From the NCBI RefSeq assembly GCF_000213175.1, contig NW_009799102.1, positions 3,690,095-3,754,094 of the forward strand: a stretch of DNA of 64,000 bases, read 5' to 3'. The DNA is from Neurospora tetrasperma FGSC 2508 (Eukaryota; Ascomycota; Sordariomycetes; Sordariales; Sordariaceae). Shown here one piece after another: positions 36,154 through 51,989 of the stretch. The notes under the pieces are model-generated. The model did not search any database, was not told the origin of the DNA, and saw only the letters and a program-made list of their open reading frames with translations. The position numbers and the translations under genes are program-made. Each line of letters starts with the position of its first letter. The stretch's first letter is position 1.

Positions 36154-36895
36154 GATTTTTGTCGAACAGAGGGCCGCAGTGAGAATTGAGGGTGATGGCT
36201 TGATGATTAGTGAGAATCATGAGATGGGTCGGATGTCTTCATTGGGCGGTGCTGATCAAGCTTTCAGGTTCGCGCGGGTCACGGGTGTATCTTATAAGCC
36301 GCTGCCTGTCTTTGTTGTCAAAGATACAACAACCAACAACGTTCCTGTTGGTACCAAACAGTCTTGATTGACCTCCCGCCGTTGGATGGTTGAGCTCAGA
36401 ATTTTGTCCGTTTTCTTCGATCTCATCGTCGTGTTTGCAGGAAGTGAGGGGTCGCAAGGTTAGTGACACACCGTAGGTGAACAGACGTTGGAGTGCAGCC
36501 TGTCATACAGCGCATGCTACACTAACATAATTTGCCGACAGATAGCGACAAACTTGTTAGGCACACAAAAACCTAACCATCATTACCAGTGCTCTGCACA
36601 CGCGCCCGGCGAGCAATTGATTGGCGCCTTCCATACCAAAGACACTCGCAAGACACTCGACGACAAAAGCCGCTATTAAACCAAAGTCGGGTAATTCAAA
36701 GGTCCCGAGAGACTTTCGTTTTGATGGCTTACTTTATTTTCCAGTTCAAAGCCGGTCGATGGCCAAAAGTCTACCAAGTCCGTCTATCTATCCAACAGCT
36801 TCACAACTCGCTTGGATATCCTCACCACTCATACCTCTAGCCATCCAAACCCTTTCACTTCCCCCTTCCTTTTCGTTTTCTCATCTTCATGTTTA
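36154..36895. other. Intergenic between nucleoside hydrolase and HMG-box gene
   Basis: No gene is supported. Presumed promoter of the nucleoside hydrolase and 3' region of the HMG-box gene. Confidence 0.5.
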
Positions 36896-39800
36896 TCACC
36901 AACCCTCACCACCATACCCATGCCCCCTTCCATATTCATACCCTCCCTGCGGCACTAGATCCCTCTCCCTCTCCCCCCTCGCCACCCCTCCCCTTCCCTG
37001 CACCCCAAACGCTCCCGCCCTAACCCATTCCCCAACCTCATACGCCAACTGTTTCTCCGCCTCACTGCCCAACTCTGCCACTGCCTCCTTCTGTCCACCC
37101 CATCCAGACGGAACAACAACCCGAACAACAATCAACCTCTCCCCTTTCACTTCCACACCAACGGGCGCCCATCCCTCCACCGCCGTGTTTTCCTCTGTTA
37201 CCGGCTTCACATACACTGTCAGATCTGGCCCTACGATGCCTCGCCAGAGAGTGGCCATCCATTGCCAGTGATCTACGGGCGCGTACGCGTCGGCGATGGG
37301 GATGGTGCAGGCGAAGCGGTCCGAGTAGGTAAGGGAGTAGCCGAGGGGGAGGAGGGCGATGGGCAGTTTGGGGAGGTTTTGGCTGGTAGAGGAGGGTGAG
37401 TGGGAGGGTGATGAAAAGCGGGAAGGATAGGAGGAAGAGGATGAGGAGGGAGAGAAATAAGGGGTGGTAACGAATTTGGTCAGTTCCGAGGCTTTGAGGT
37501 GCCAAGAGAGCATGAGGTCGAGGTAGCGGGGGAAGGGGTTTGGGTTTGTGGACGGTATGGGGGTGACAATTCCGCTCGGCGGTGAGTGGGAAGACACGCG
37601 GTCTTGCCCGTTGTTGTTGGATTTGGGTGATGAACCGCGTACGATGACGGTATCACCCATTTCGACATCACCACCACCTTTGTTTTCTTTCTCTTTCTCA
37701 CTCGTCGTCCCTTTCTCACGCGCCTCGTCACTATGCCAAACATCACCCTCGCCAACCCAGGCTCGGACCTCACAATCCCCCAGCTCTATCAAGGCCCTCT
37801 CTACTGCCTTGCCAACCACTCGCAACAACTCCTTGTTTGGTCCCTCAACAGCAATGATCGGCCCTCTCGTTGTTACTATCTGCTGCTGCTCCTGAGTATC
37901 ATCCCCGGTCTCAGACATATTGTCAATGTTGTCAGCTACGGCACCGTAAGCGGGTAGTTCTCGCCCTATCCACCGAAGGACCGACGCCTTGCGGACGTAG
38001 TCGATGCTCATAACCATTGCTTCTACTGATTGCTGGCGCTGTTGGGCTTCTAGGAGAGCGAGTTGCCTTTTGCTGTTGGTGCTGCTATTGGTAGTGTTGG
38101 GGTCTGAACTGTGAGAATAGTGTTGTGTGGTAGCCGTGGTAGGTTCCCTGATGTTGTCCCTTACTGCTGCAACGGGGGATGGGTCACCCCGCGCAACCTG
38201 TTGCTGTTCCTTTTGTCCTTGGTGATGGAGTGTTGCCCATGAGGGATGAACCGAGGTGGGTGGCTGTTGGAGTGTAGGATGAGGCTGAGCGCCCTGATGA
38301 TAACTCGCGGGGAAAGAACCAGCAGTGGGCGTGTTCCCTGCTGTACCATGTCCCGTCAATCGCGGGTACGGGGACGATGAAGTAGCAGATCTAGGATCGC
38401 GAGGATCGCTGGGGTAAGTTATCCCAAGTCCTATACCGCCGCCACCGCCAGCAGCGGAAATGATGCCTGGACCGGCACCAGTTCCTGAGGAGCCAGATCC
38501 AGATTCAGGAGAAGTAGGCGGCAAATGAGCCAAGTGCGTCTGTAACGGCGGTAAACGCAGGGATGGGTCAAACACGGATTCATCACCTCTCGTGCGTAGT
38601 GGGCTGAGGCCAGAGCGAGAACGACCGGACGCTGAGTGTTGTTGACCATGATGGTAGCTGCCACTTGAACCAGGAACAGAGAGTTTAGGAGGCCGAGGAG
38701 GCGGCGCCATAGTATTCGACAGTGGACTCCGTCCGCGTCCTGAAGGTGCAATCGATGCAGGACCGGAAAGTGCAGCGGTGGAAGTCGGTGGTCCAGCTGG
38801 TGCGGGAGCGAAGCCCGGTGTGGGTGGGAGACTTCCAGTTCCGCCGCCACCACCACCACTACCAATGGTTCCAGAGGGTGTAGGAGGTGGAGGGGCGGGG
38901 TAAATATGTAACGGGACTTGTCCATGGCCATAACTGTGTCCAAGTCCTAGCGGTGTCGGAGACATTGGGTTTTGTTGATGATAATGAGACGGTGGGCGGA
39001 CAGCGTATTGACCGCCTACACTGGGATGTCGACTGCTACTTCCGTATAGGGTAGTCGGCGAAGGAAGCGCATATTCCCTTTCAGGGCGATACGGCATCGA
39101 AGTTGAATCATACCGTCTGCGCTTGGAGCTAGAGCTAGTGCCAGTAGGTGTAGCAACATCATACTCCTGCGGCATATCATACAGCGGATGGGCAGGATAT
39201 GGCTGATGATGCGAAGCTGTCGGGTAATGGTACGTCTGACTGTGGTGGTAATCTCTGCTCGGGTAAGCTTGGTATCCGCCTCCTTGCGAGGATACAGACG
39301 CTCGATGGTGGTCTCTGTAGTACCCTCCTCCATGTTGCTGACCATAGTGTTGCCCGCGAGCCGACGACGACGAAGCATGCTCGATACTTCCTCTCGGGGT
39401 ATCCATCCCCGACTGTCCACCACCTCCACTAGTCCGTCCCTCACCCCCGTGCATCACGCTTTTCGCACTCCCCGCCGTAAACGGCGTCGAAGGCGTCCTA
39501 GGCGTAGCGATATACCTCCCTCCACAATTGGGGCATCTACCCGGATGTTCTTGCCCTCCTCCTCCTCCTATCCCCCCACTTCCCCCAATCCCACCAATAC
39601 CCCCAGGACCACCAGGAGTCGTAGGACTACCCCTATTACTCCCTGTCCCCCCACCAGCACCAACACCAACAACAATAGAGGAAGTAGAGGTATGCTTATT
39701 CCCTCTTCTAGGCTGGTACTTGTACTCGGGGTATTTTCGCTGGTGATGCAACTTTTCTTCCTCGGCGAGCTGCTTCCATTCTTCTTTGTGCAGGTCGGAT

Positions 39801-41459
39801 TCGGCGCGCCATTTCTCGCCGATGATTTTGGAGATTTCCGGGTTGGCGAGGCCCGGGTGGTCGGCGACGACGCGGGCTTGGTGGTGTTGGCGGTAGAGGA
39901 TGAATGCTGTTTTTTTGGGGGGAGGGGGGGATGTTAGTTGGGGTTGATATACAAGGGGGTGAAGGGGGGAAAGGGGGGCTGGGGTGTTTATGGAGTAGAG
40001 GGAATGAAGTTTGGTGTGTTTCTACGGTGGTGCGCAATGGAAAGAGAAGAAATTAAAATTGATAATTAATGGGGGAAAAAAAAGAAAACCAAGAAAAAAG
40101 GAAAATAAAGAAGAGATGAGAACAGGAAGGAAGGAAAAAAAGACAAGAATAAGAGACAGAAAAGAACTCACCATTCCTAGGCCTAGGAACCTTCGGCGCA
40201 GGCGTACACAAACAGATTAAATCCCTCTGCACTCCTCCTCCCCCACCTCCCCCTCCTCCGTATCCGCCCTGCCCAGCTTGCCCACCACCACCACCTCCCA
40301 CCGAGCCTCCCACCGATGAACCCGCCGAATAGTTATCCAGCTCTGTAGTCGCTGATCCTGCCCCTCCCGCTCCCGCTCCTGCTCTTGTTCCTGTTCCTTG
40401 CGGGCTGGCGCTACCACTACCACCGGGTTCTTTCGCATCACCACCACTACCACCGGCAGCGGCAGCGGCACTTCTTGGTGCTGGTGCTGGTGCTGATGCT
40501 GATGCTGGTGCCGGGTGTTGTTCTACTTTTGTACCTCCGGAGCGAGCGGCGCCCGGGTCTATAGTCAATCGCTGTTTTTGTGGTGAGGGTGTGGGTAACG
40601 CTAGGTCTGTTGTGATGAGAGTTGCTGCTCGTTTGCGAGTTAAGGGACCTCTTATCCTGTCTTCTTGTGTTTGGGGTTGTTGGCGGGAGGTATCTATGTC
40701 TGTGGAAGGAAGAGAGGAAGTGGAAAGGTTGTGTTGGACAGCTAGGGCGGGGTCTGTTGTGTATGAGGTAGGATGAGGATGAGAGCGGGTGTTGTATTGT
40801 TGCTGTTGCTGCTGCTGGTGGGAGTAATGTGAATGTCCATGGGCATGCGAATGTGAATGGGAATGGGAATGAGTAGAGGTATGCTGAGCAACAGCTTGAG
40901 GTGAAGTGGGCGAGGTGGTATTTGACGAGTGTCGACTACTTGAAGAGTTTGAGGAGGACGAGGAGGTGGCAGCATTGGCAGTGTTGGTCAGACCACCGGT
41001 GGTAGTCATCGTCGATGACATCTTGTCGTTGCTGTTGTTGTTGCTCGGTTTCTTCTGTCTTGGTGGTGGTCCCGCCTTTTCTTCGTCTTTCTCCTTATCT
41101 CCAGCTGCTTTTCTGGCTTCGGATGCCTCACCTGCTTTGGAGGAAACAGCGGCGGCGGCGACGGCTGCAGCAGCTGCTGCAGAGCGAGTGATTCGTCCTT
41201 TTGTGGTTGTCGTCGTGGTGGCAGGTTTCGTTGTTGTTGACTTGGAAGTGGAAGTAGACAATGATGCTGATGTAGAACGACGAGTGCTGGTGTCTCTAAG
41301 CGAGTGTGTCTGTGTATGTGTCTGGTTCTTTTGTTGCCACTTGTTCTGGGTCTGCGTCTGACTCTGCATATGAGACGAATGAGTGTGAGTAGCAGCAGTA
41401 GTAGTGGTAGGAGAAGAAGAAGAAGTGACGAGTCCAAGACCACCGCCGACGTCTGTCAT
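36896..41459 (-). CDS. Large HMG-box transcription factor (MATA_HMG / Ste11-Rfg1-like)
   Basis: Two exons (41459-40172, 39906-36896) give about 1432 aa. The 265-nt intron has donor GTGAGT, acceptor AACAG, and splits the Ala codon of RPRN|AFILYRQ. Residues 1-420 are low-complexity (Ser/Thr, polyAla, His/Ser and Gly runs). The HMG box spans about 424-495: RPRNAFILYRQHHQARVVA, HPGLANPEISKIIGEKW, EEWKQLAEEEKLHHQ and KYPEYKYQPRR. A long disordered region rich in Ser/Pro/Gly follows. The last 200 residues contain an ordered block, ALLPLGYSLTYSDRFAC then DHWQWMATLWRGIVGPDLTVYVK. The box belongs to the sequence-specific mating-type/Ste11/Rfg1 class. These regulate sexual development or filamentation; I cannot say which ortholog this is. 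The 2.9-kb upstream region fits a developmental regulator. Confidence 0.88.
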
Positions 41460-43230
41460 TATTTCTTCACCCAGCCTCAGTGCCCGGGGATCCAGTCGTT
41501 CGTTCGTTACTCGTGCCCCCTCTCTTTTTTCTGTCTTTTTTTTTGATCCGTTGGTTGGCGCCTCCTGTTGTGGTGAGTGGATAAGAAATGTCTCTCTCTT
41601 GTTCCGTGTGTCCAGTCAATCTAATTCTTCTTCCCCCTCCTTTTGCTTTATTATCTGTTCCCTGTCTTTCCCTTTTTGTTTTTCTCTGGTTGTCACTTCT
41701 CAACTTCTCTGTTCTTCCTCCTTCCCGACTCAAGATGTGAGAGAAAACACAAAAGGGGGAAGGGGAGGGGGGCGAGTACCCGTCCCAAATGTGGAGTCCC
41801 ACTCCAACGAACAGTTCCCAACGGACAGACGGCTCCAACGGCGTCAGAACCAATCGTTTGGAGACAGAGACGACGACCTGGCTGTCGGCAGGCGAGAGGA
41901 TGGAGGGGGGCGAACAAGAGAAAGAAAACGAGCCCGTCTGCAAGTCTGTGCTGTACAAGTTAACCCGTCCGCTGCTCACAAACGACGACGAGGGGAGAAA
42001 CAAAAAGTTAGTGTACGCAAGCAGTGCTGACGACAGTTGACAGGTGAGAAGGTATGGTAACCCGGTCCGTTCCAGTCCAATCCAGTCTCTCTCTTCCCGT
42101 TCCGCTCTAGATGTTGGTCGTCAAAATGTATGTACCGACAGACACAGGAGAAGGAGGTAGGAAGGGAAGGGGGAAATGATGGTGAGTGGGAGGTAGGACA
42201 AACCGAAGGAAGGAAGCTTCACAGAACAAGTAGACGGAAGAATAATGGCAAAGTGTAAAACTGCAAGGAAGACATAGAGGGGGAGGATAACAATGGGGGA
42301 GAGGGGGAGGGGAGGGGAGAGACAAGAGACAAGGTCCAAAACAAGAACCCGAGAACGTGGTATGTGGTTGTGTGTGGTTGTCTGTGGGTGTGGTATCTTG
42401 CTTGGGTTGTTGGTTGATAATGGCCACCACTTCGCGAATCCGGAACAAGACAAAACGCAAGGCAAGGCAAAAACGAGGGGCACAGAAGAAAGAGAAAGCC
42501 GGGGAAAAAAATGCATAGGGTAGGGACCCAGGAAGACTCCACAACGACCAACAGAGGAAGGAAAAGGGAAGGGAAGGGAAGGGAAGGGGAAGACGATCAT
42601 GGTTAGGTCTTGTTTGGATTGTTCCGTCAACTTTCCTTTGTTGCGACATAGACCCCTCCATACATCCGGACAGACAAGACAAGACAAGACACGCCATCAC
42701 CGTATCGTCGGGTTACCAGGTTGGAAAACAATGATCCCTTGCTATGCGTATTGGGTCATATTCCCGATTCCTTCGATTAGACAGTATATGAACTGAAAAG
42801 TCAAAGTGTATTGATCCAACTTGGTCAACATTTGGGACTGAGAAATTGGAAATGGAAGGGGCCAGCAGTACCGCAGAACCACTACCATACCGGAGGCGAA
42901 TTCGGAGCAGAGTGCGGAGGTAATCAGATACCGAATCGAATAATTGAAACGGAACGGGTTGATGGCCAAGAGAAATGATAACCAAGGACACCGTGAGTTG
43001 TGAAAATGTTGGGGACTTGGAAATGTCTCGGGAATGTACCGAGCGGACCCAAAGGACATGTTGAAAAAATTCTTTGTCCAGCGTTTGCAACCACCGCTGC
43101 TACAAAAATCATTCCGTTCGCAGTCAGTTTTGGACCTGGTGGTTCTGAACAAATGACAATGACTGAGAAAAAAAAAAGGTGGAAGTGGGAGTGGAAGTGG
43201 AAAACAAGGACCATGGTAGGAAAAAGACAT

Positions 43231-43246
43231 ACACACACACACACAC
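43231..43246. repeat. (AC)8 microsatellite
   Basis: Eight perfect AC units in non-coding sequence. Confidence 0.9.
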
Positions 43247-43635
43247 CAAACCCAGTGCAGTCCCCGTTTCGCAACAGAAGACAATGCAGCTATAGACAGG
43301 AAGGAATGACATGCTTCGTACAATAGACCAGCTATCCAGCTATTCAGTGAACCAGACGCCAGCAGCCCCCCCCCTTTCAAACATCAAAATCAATCCCAGG
43401 CGCCGCATCTGCAATCGATGCTTGCTTAAACAATGCCACCTATTATATCGCAACCATTGCGTTGCGGTTGCCCATCGACTGGACCGGGCTATCGAAATCA
43501 AGGGCAAAACCACGGGCAGAAACCACGGGCGGCATCAAAGGAATGCGGGCCAACCGCCGCTCGGAAAAGGCAACTGGAATGCTCTGAGAACCAGATAGTA
43601 GGAGAGAACAAAGGGCACAAAGGACCATGTTCCGT

Positions 43636-43660
43636 GCCGCCGCCGCCGCCGCCGCCGCCG
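43636..43660. repeat. (GCC)8 microsatellite
   Basis: Eight perfect GCC units. It can be read as polyAla or polyPro in some frames, but no gene model is supported here. Confidence 0.88.
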
Positions 43661-44328
43661 AATTTGGTCTAGCATTTCGCATTTCCTCCCTAGACCCATT
43701 CCCATCCCCAATTGTCTTGCCGCATTCCGCGCTCCCTTTTGCCTCAATTCGCATTGTTTGTTGTTGGAAGGGGGTGCTGTGCCTCTTGATTGTTCTTCTT
43801 CTCCCTTGTGAATTGTGCCTCCATCCATCCACTTCCAAATGCCGAACTGTGAGATAATGGAGATTGAGCAAGGATATAAGCAGGAGGAGAAGACGGAACA
43901 GGGGGGAATAAGGAACAGAAAAAGAAAAATGGATGACTGGTTTTGGTTTTTCCTATTTCTCCATCTGCCTGCGTCCCAGTATTTCCAGAACTAGGGTATG
44001 TCGAGGGGAAAAAAAGTGAAACAAAACCGCAAACGACAACCGACCACAACAACCCCGAGCTGTGTGTTCCTGATGACATTAGGATTTATCATGAAACATG
44101 CAACATAAAAAAAATAACAGATACAAGAAAAACCACAGTAATATGCGCCGACTCCATTGATAACCCATGAAACGCAGAAAAAAAAAAGTATCTCTCTTTT
44201 TAAACCCCGCCAAACCGACCTGTTTAAACAACACACCCCTGCCGTGCTCATCTATCAAATTGCTTCTTGTGAGATACGACGAGTTGACGTAACGAACACT
44301 ACCAGAAAACAACAACAACAGCTGATGA

Positions 44329-46617
<2,289 letters not shown>

Positions 46618-49600
46618 TCAAACAACAACCGCCAGCCTCCCCTGCAAACTCTCCCACTCCCTACTCCCCACAATCTGTACCCTCCTCCCACCACCACCAC
46701 CACCATGTCCAACCTTGCTCTCCATCCCCGGCAACCTAATCTGCAACTTGGCCGCCGCCGTCCTCCTCACCATCCTCTTGGCCTCCTCCTCTCTCTCCGC
46801 CTTCTTACTTCCCGATGCACCACCCAACTCCCTAACCCGTCCCTTCACACTTCCTTCCCACTCCTTCAACGCCTCCCAATCCTCCATTTGCTTCGCCACC
46901 CACCACCCGGGCGTCGTCTTCGCCGGCCTCCACTTGAGTCTATCCTCCGCCTTCTCCGGCAGACTACCCAAATCAAACACCTTGGCGCCGCTAACAAGCT
47001 TGACCAGCTCCCCAAGCACGGCCTTTCCTTCCTTCTTGACGAGCTGCTTCCGCTGTTCCTGCACCGATGGCTTCTTCTTGACCAGCGGCTCGGCAAGCCA
47101 TTCGTAGTCACCCTGCTCCTTGAGTCTCGCCCTGCGTGAGTCTTCACGGAGGTAACGCACAGCAGCCTGCAGGGCTTCGATTTCCTTCTTGAGAGCATCC
47201 ATCTCGCGGGCCGTGGCCACAGCACGCTCAGCACTGGCTTTGTTGTCGACGCCAACGCCGGAACCATCGGCCACGACGACGCGCGACTCGGAAGCAATCT
47301 TCTTCCACTTGTCTCTGTCGCTCTCCAGGGCTTTGAGCTCGCGATCCTGCTTCTCCATGTCCTCCTGCAGTTGGGCGGCCTCCTTCTTGGCGGCTTGCAG
47401 GTCGGACTCCAAGTCGACGATGCGCGCGGCCTTGGCGTTGGCGTCGCGCATCCGGGATTCGAGCGTCTCGATCTTGACTTGTGCTGTGGAAAGCATCTCC
47501 TCGCGCACGGCGATGGAGCGGCGCGCCTCCGCGATGTCGTCCCGCAAGCGACGCAGTTCGTCGTCGATATCGGGAGCAACCGTTTTGGCAGCCTTGAGCT
47601 CGGCAGAGCGCAGGATCCAGGGCGCCGGTGTGCGGTCGAATTCCTGCGTCTGGGCGAGGTCGGAGGCCAAGGAGGCAAGGTCAAAAATGGTGGAGGTGGC
47701 ATTGCGCAGGTAGGAGAGGTAGGTGTTGAAGAGGTCGGACTCGGGCGAGGAAGCCGTGGGGGAAGAGGCTTGTGCCGAGCGCTGGATGCAAGATTGCACT
47801 TCCATGTAGTTGTAGGGCTCGGTACGGCCTTCTTCGTGGAGGAAGGCGTGCAGGTCGAGGCCGATCTGGCGAGCCATATTGGCAAGGTCGCGCGTGGCGG
47901 TTTCGGATTGCTCAAAGGCTTCGAGGGTATCCGGAGTGAGGGAGAGGGAACGCGTCTTGAGGTCTTCGAGCGCGCGGACGGTCTTGCCGGCAATCACCTT
48001 TGCGCTGCGTGTCTGGGAGACAACAGCTTCGGCACGCTTGGAGAAGTACTGAGCGAGCTCGTCATCTTCACCACTGGGAGGGATAACACGCTGCACCATG
48101 GCCTTGAGCGAGTTGACCGAGATAGCGGCAGACTCGAGATGGCTCTGCATGAGCAAAGCCTTCATGTGAACATCATCGGCGAAGCTCTCAAGGTCATTAG
48201 AGATGTGGACCTCGCCAAGATGGGTCATGAGCGCAATGGTGCGCTTGAGTTCGTCCGCACATTGCTTCTCCTTCAGATCATCACGCCTCAAGCCGTCAAT
48301 CCAGCCGTTGAGGGCACGCTCAACAGGCTCCAGCTCATACAAGGCACCCTCGTACCTGGAAAATTGCTCCAGGGAGCAGTGGCTAATGGCATTGACGAAC
48401 CGGTCGCACATGGCCGACACCCAGGTGAGCTTGTCAATAGCGTCACACCCGTCAAAGATGTCGTCTTCATGGCCGGGGTGCGGTTGGCCATTGACGCGCT
48501 CCTTGATGAAGCCGTTCAACAGGTTGGCCTTGAAAGCCAGACGCTTGAACCTGAGCAGAGCCAGGACAGAGTCACGATCAGACTGGTAAGTATCAGGCAA
48601 GAACAGCTTCACAATTTCCAAATGTTGCTCAGCCTCCTGGGCCTCCATGCGCCGCAACTCGAGATCAATAGTCTTGACTTGAGCCTTGGAAGCCGAGATC
48701 TGAAGCTTCATGTTGAGATCCAACATGGCACGCGAGCGGCTGTTGAGCTGCTCAGACTCGTTCTCGGTGACAGCATGCGAAGCACGCATATCCTCCAAAT
48801 CGCTCTGCAGGCTCGTAACCAACTCTCTGAATCTGGAAAGCGTGTACTCCATATCCTCCAAGCTCTCCCTCTGCAGATTGGCCTGGCGGAACTGCTCGGC
48901 GATGATGGAGTCCTTCAGGTCGATTTCCTCCTGCATCTCCTTTTCGTTCTGAACATGGTTGATCTCAAGCTCATCATTGATCTCCTTGAGACTTTCAAGG
49001 TCATCAATGACGGCCCTGAGTTCCTTGATCTCCTCGGATTGGTTCATGGTCTGCTCAGTCAGCGACTCGATGATCTCCTCGGCCCCAAGAGCGTTATTAA
49101 GCTGCTCTCTGAGGTCCTCAACGATCGCTTCAGTCTGCGCCAACTTCTCCTTGGCCGTCGTGTGTTGCTCCTTGATGGTCTCGAACTCCCGTAGATCCTC
49201 CTCCATGCTTTTGATCTGATCTTTCAGCTCCTCCTCCTGTTGCTGCGTGATGTCACGAAGACGAATCAGGGCCTCGCGTAAACGTTCATTATTCCTCTCC
49301 ATCTGTAACCAGCCAGTGCTCGCCCGTTCCTCGGGTGACATGCCATTAGTGAACTCCGAATTCTCCTCGCGGAGGACTTCTACTTCGAGCTCGAGCTCTT
49401 CATTCTTTTGCTTGAGGGCATCCAGTTCTACCTTGAGCACCTCTGCTGTCTCTTCGGCCATTTCACGATCGAGGGTGGCAAGCTCCATGGCTGTGTCATG
49501 CTCGGCCTGCAACTCTTCGACATTGTAGAGTCTGTTTTCTGCTTCCTTCAATTGCCGTTTCAGGTCCTGGATTTCCTGCTGTTGTGGCTGATACTTGATC

Positions 49601-50811
49601 TGCAACGTTTGAATAATTCTTTCAAACTTGTCGCGCTCCGCCTTGACCTTTTCCAGACTATTGAGCTTCTCGCGATCCTCCATGCGCTTCTTCTCCAACA
49701 CCTTGAGCTTGGCCTTAAGATCTTCAATCTCCTTGTTCATAGTCGCAGTATTCGTAATGGAAGATCTTGGCGTAATGGTGGTCGCTTTAAGGTTCGGCGA
49801 AGTTGCGCCGGGTGAAGCTCCGCCACCACCATTTCCAGCACCCGGGGCGGTGAGCTTTTCCAGAGCGGCCGTCTTCTGATGCACAGGACTAGCGGGCACA
49901 GGAGAGGCCGACAGGTCTTCATCACTACTGCGAGGCGAGGCACTACCTCTCTTGAAACCGGACTTTCCTACTGAAGACACCGAGCCAGTCGATTCTCTGG
50001 GGTCGGAGAGGCGGTTTGTAGACGACCTCGCGGACATGGATGCCCTACCGCCCACCGCCCTTGTGGCGCCTATCGAAGGTCTGGTACCGACAGACGATAC
50101 GGAAGGTTTCCTAGTTGTTCGCGTAGTTGGAGTCAGCGGTGGCCCCATCGAGTGTCGACTCGTACTAAGAGAGGGGCGTGTTCGAGTGGTGGGTCCGGCC
50201 GGCTTGGTGGTTGTGGATGGTGTTCCGCTGCGTGAAGGATTCCCGCTGGACGAAGCTGTGGCGAGCTGTTTCGTAGGTGACCTCGTAGGAGACTGGAGAG
50301 GAATTCCGTGTCAGCTGTGACCTAGTGATCACCAAGCAACAAACAAACGGGGAAAAAGCTGTGTGTTGTCTAGTACTGTACTGACCCTCGTGATGCTCGT
50401 GCTCGAGGTACGACTTGGGCGCGGACCCGGACTAGGGCTCGGCGCATTCAAGCTCATCCTCTTTGCAAGACCGGAGTCCACAGGGGCGGGCCTCCGGGTA
50501 GTGGAAGCGTTGAGACTCGTGGGCCTGGTGGTGACGGATCTTCTGAAGGTCGAAGGCGGCGGCGGCGGCGGCGGCTGGGCAATGACATTGAAAGTGGTCG
50601 GCCTCACAAACATGCCGTAGCCCATCTCGCAGTTGAAGTAGCGCTCGCCCTGGACGCTGCCGTCATTCTTGCCCGAGGGCTCGTCGAGCTCGATGCCGAC
50701 CCAGGTGCCGGGCGCGAAAGCGGTCTCGCCGACATAGCGGACAAAGGCGGTCCTCCCGGAGCCATCGGCCAGTTCGATCTTTTGTCCTACTGCTACTCCT
50801 AGCTCGGACAT
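46618..50811 (-). CDS. ro-3: Dynactin p150-Glued subunit
   Basis: Two exons (50811-50386, 50292-46618) give 1366 aa. The 93-nt intron has donor GTCAGT, branch GCTGAC and acceptor CAG. The N-terminal CAP-Gly domain includes GTWVGIELDEPSGKNDG at 35-51 (GKNDG being the tubulin-tail-binding loop) and GYGMFVRP. A Ser/Pro/Thr/Arg-rich basic linker follows to about residue 300, then long coiled coils (EIEDLKAKLKVLEKKR onwards). The dynactin domain lies at about 640-930 (EIVKLFLPDTYQSDRDSVL). A second coiled coil and a C-terminal tail complete it. The protein links dynein to microtubules and cargo and supports nuclear movement in hyphae. Length and order match the Neurospora RO-3 family. Confidence 0.96.
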
Positions 50812-51989
50812 GTTGTTGGGTTGCGAGCACCGCTGGGGCGCATTGCTGGGGAGGTGTTGTCTTGTTGTTGTGTTGTGGTGTTGTGGTGTTTGTAGGACAG
50901 GAAAGGACGTGGATCGATGCCCAGTCGGCGGCGTCTGGGTGTGGTTGTCGTCGTGACGGGATGCGCCCCTGCCCCTGTCGTTGTGATGGACCCTGGGCTT
51001 GATAGTGCGCGCTGGAATTTGTTGTCTTTTGGCGGTTAATGCCCTACGAACCATGTCAGTAGCCCACTGCAGAGCGTCATGACAGCGCAAATAAAGATAG
51101 CAAGGAACCAAGTGCAGCGGGGCCAGATAGGAGCTCCTGCAATCATGGCTGCAGCTGCATCCAATCACAGTGTCAGGATAATGTAGAGTGCTCTAGAGGT
51201 ACGTACCATCAGCCCCTGCCTCCTTTTGATGTCAACAAACTCGTCTAATTCCACCATCTTTCTTGACGGAATCACTCGCAACAAAGAAGACTGCTGAATC
51301 CCTGCCTAGAAGATCTCTATTCCACGTCAAAGCACCGCCAGACAAGTGAATATTTTCACCTTCCTTTCCAACCCTGATACCGTGGACATCAAGTATTTCT
51401 GAACCAGCAAACAGCAACTTCCTCACTTCAATTCCCCTTTCACGCCTTGTTTAATGATCCTTTTTTCCCCCACGTATTCCTCGTAATTTTCTTCAGCCAC
51501 TATAGCAAGTCACAGTTCCATACTCCCAGGGTATCTGTATCTTTGCACTATCTTCATTGCTTCATGACGGCTTGCCAACATCGGGATGGGCGACAGAGAC
51601 ACTTTGACATACACCTGTACCGAATGAAACGACATGATTAGTAGTTGAATTGGCATATTGGCAAGGCGTTTAGGTCTTCCTTGTCGAATAAAAGGTATGA
51701 GCCTGGTTAAGAAATGCTTGAGAAAGGTGAGAAAGAGGTCTCGTGCTTACGGCTGAAGCTGTCAATGGGTTCGTAGATATGTCTTTGTTATGAGAGGTCG
51801 TATGGATGTTGTAACTCGGGATGTTTCTCGACGGGCGGCCATTGGCTTCACTAAAGTTTTCATTGTTCTGAACGGTTGATACGAAGAACTTGTCGTCATT
51901 CAGGACAGAGGATGGTGATAATTCTGATACGTTGACGAAGGAGAAGGTACATACTCGATCTAGCAGAGTGATACGTCTAGCAGTCCTCC
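50812..51989. other. Intergenic between ro-3 and HET gene
   Basis: No gene is supported. It holds the ro-3 promoter and the 3' part of the HET gene. A 119-codon minus-strand frame at 51670-52029 overlaps the HET end in another frame and lacks a domain. Confidence 0.5.

Larger units (their letters stand above)
41460..44328. promoter_or_regulatory. Long region upstream of the HMG-box gene
   Basis: About 2.9 kb with no supported gene, the largest intergenic space inside the gene-dense half. It holds (AC)8 at 43231-43246 and a (GCC)8 tract at 43636-43660, plus purine-rich stretches. Most likely the promoter and long 5' leader of the HMG-box gene and 3' end of rvb1. Confidence 0.45.
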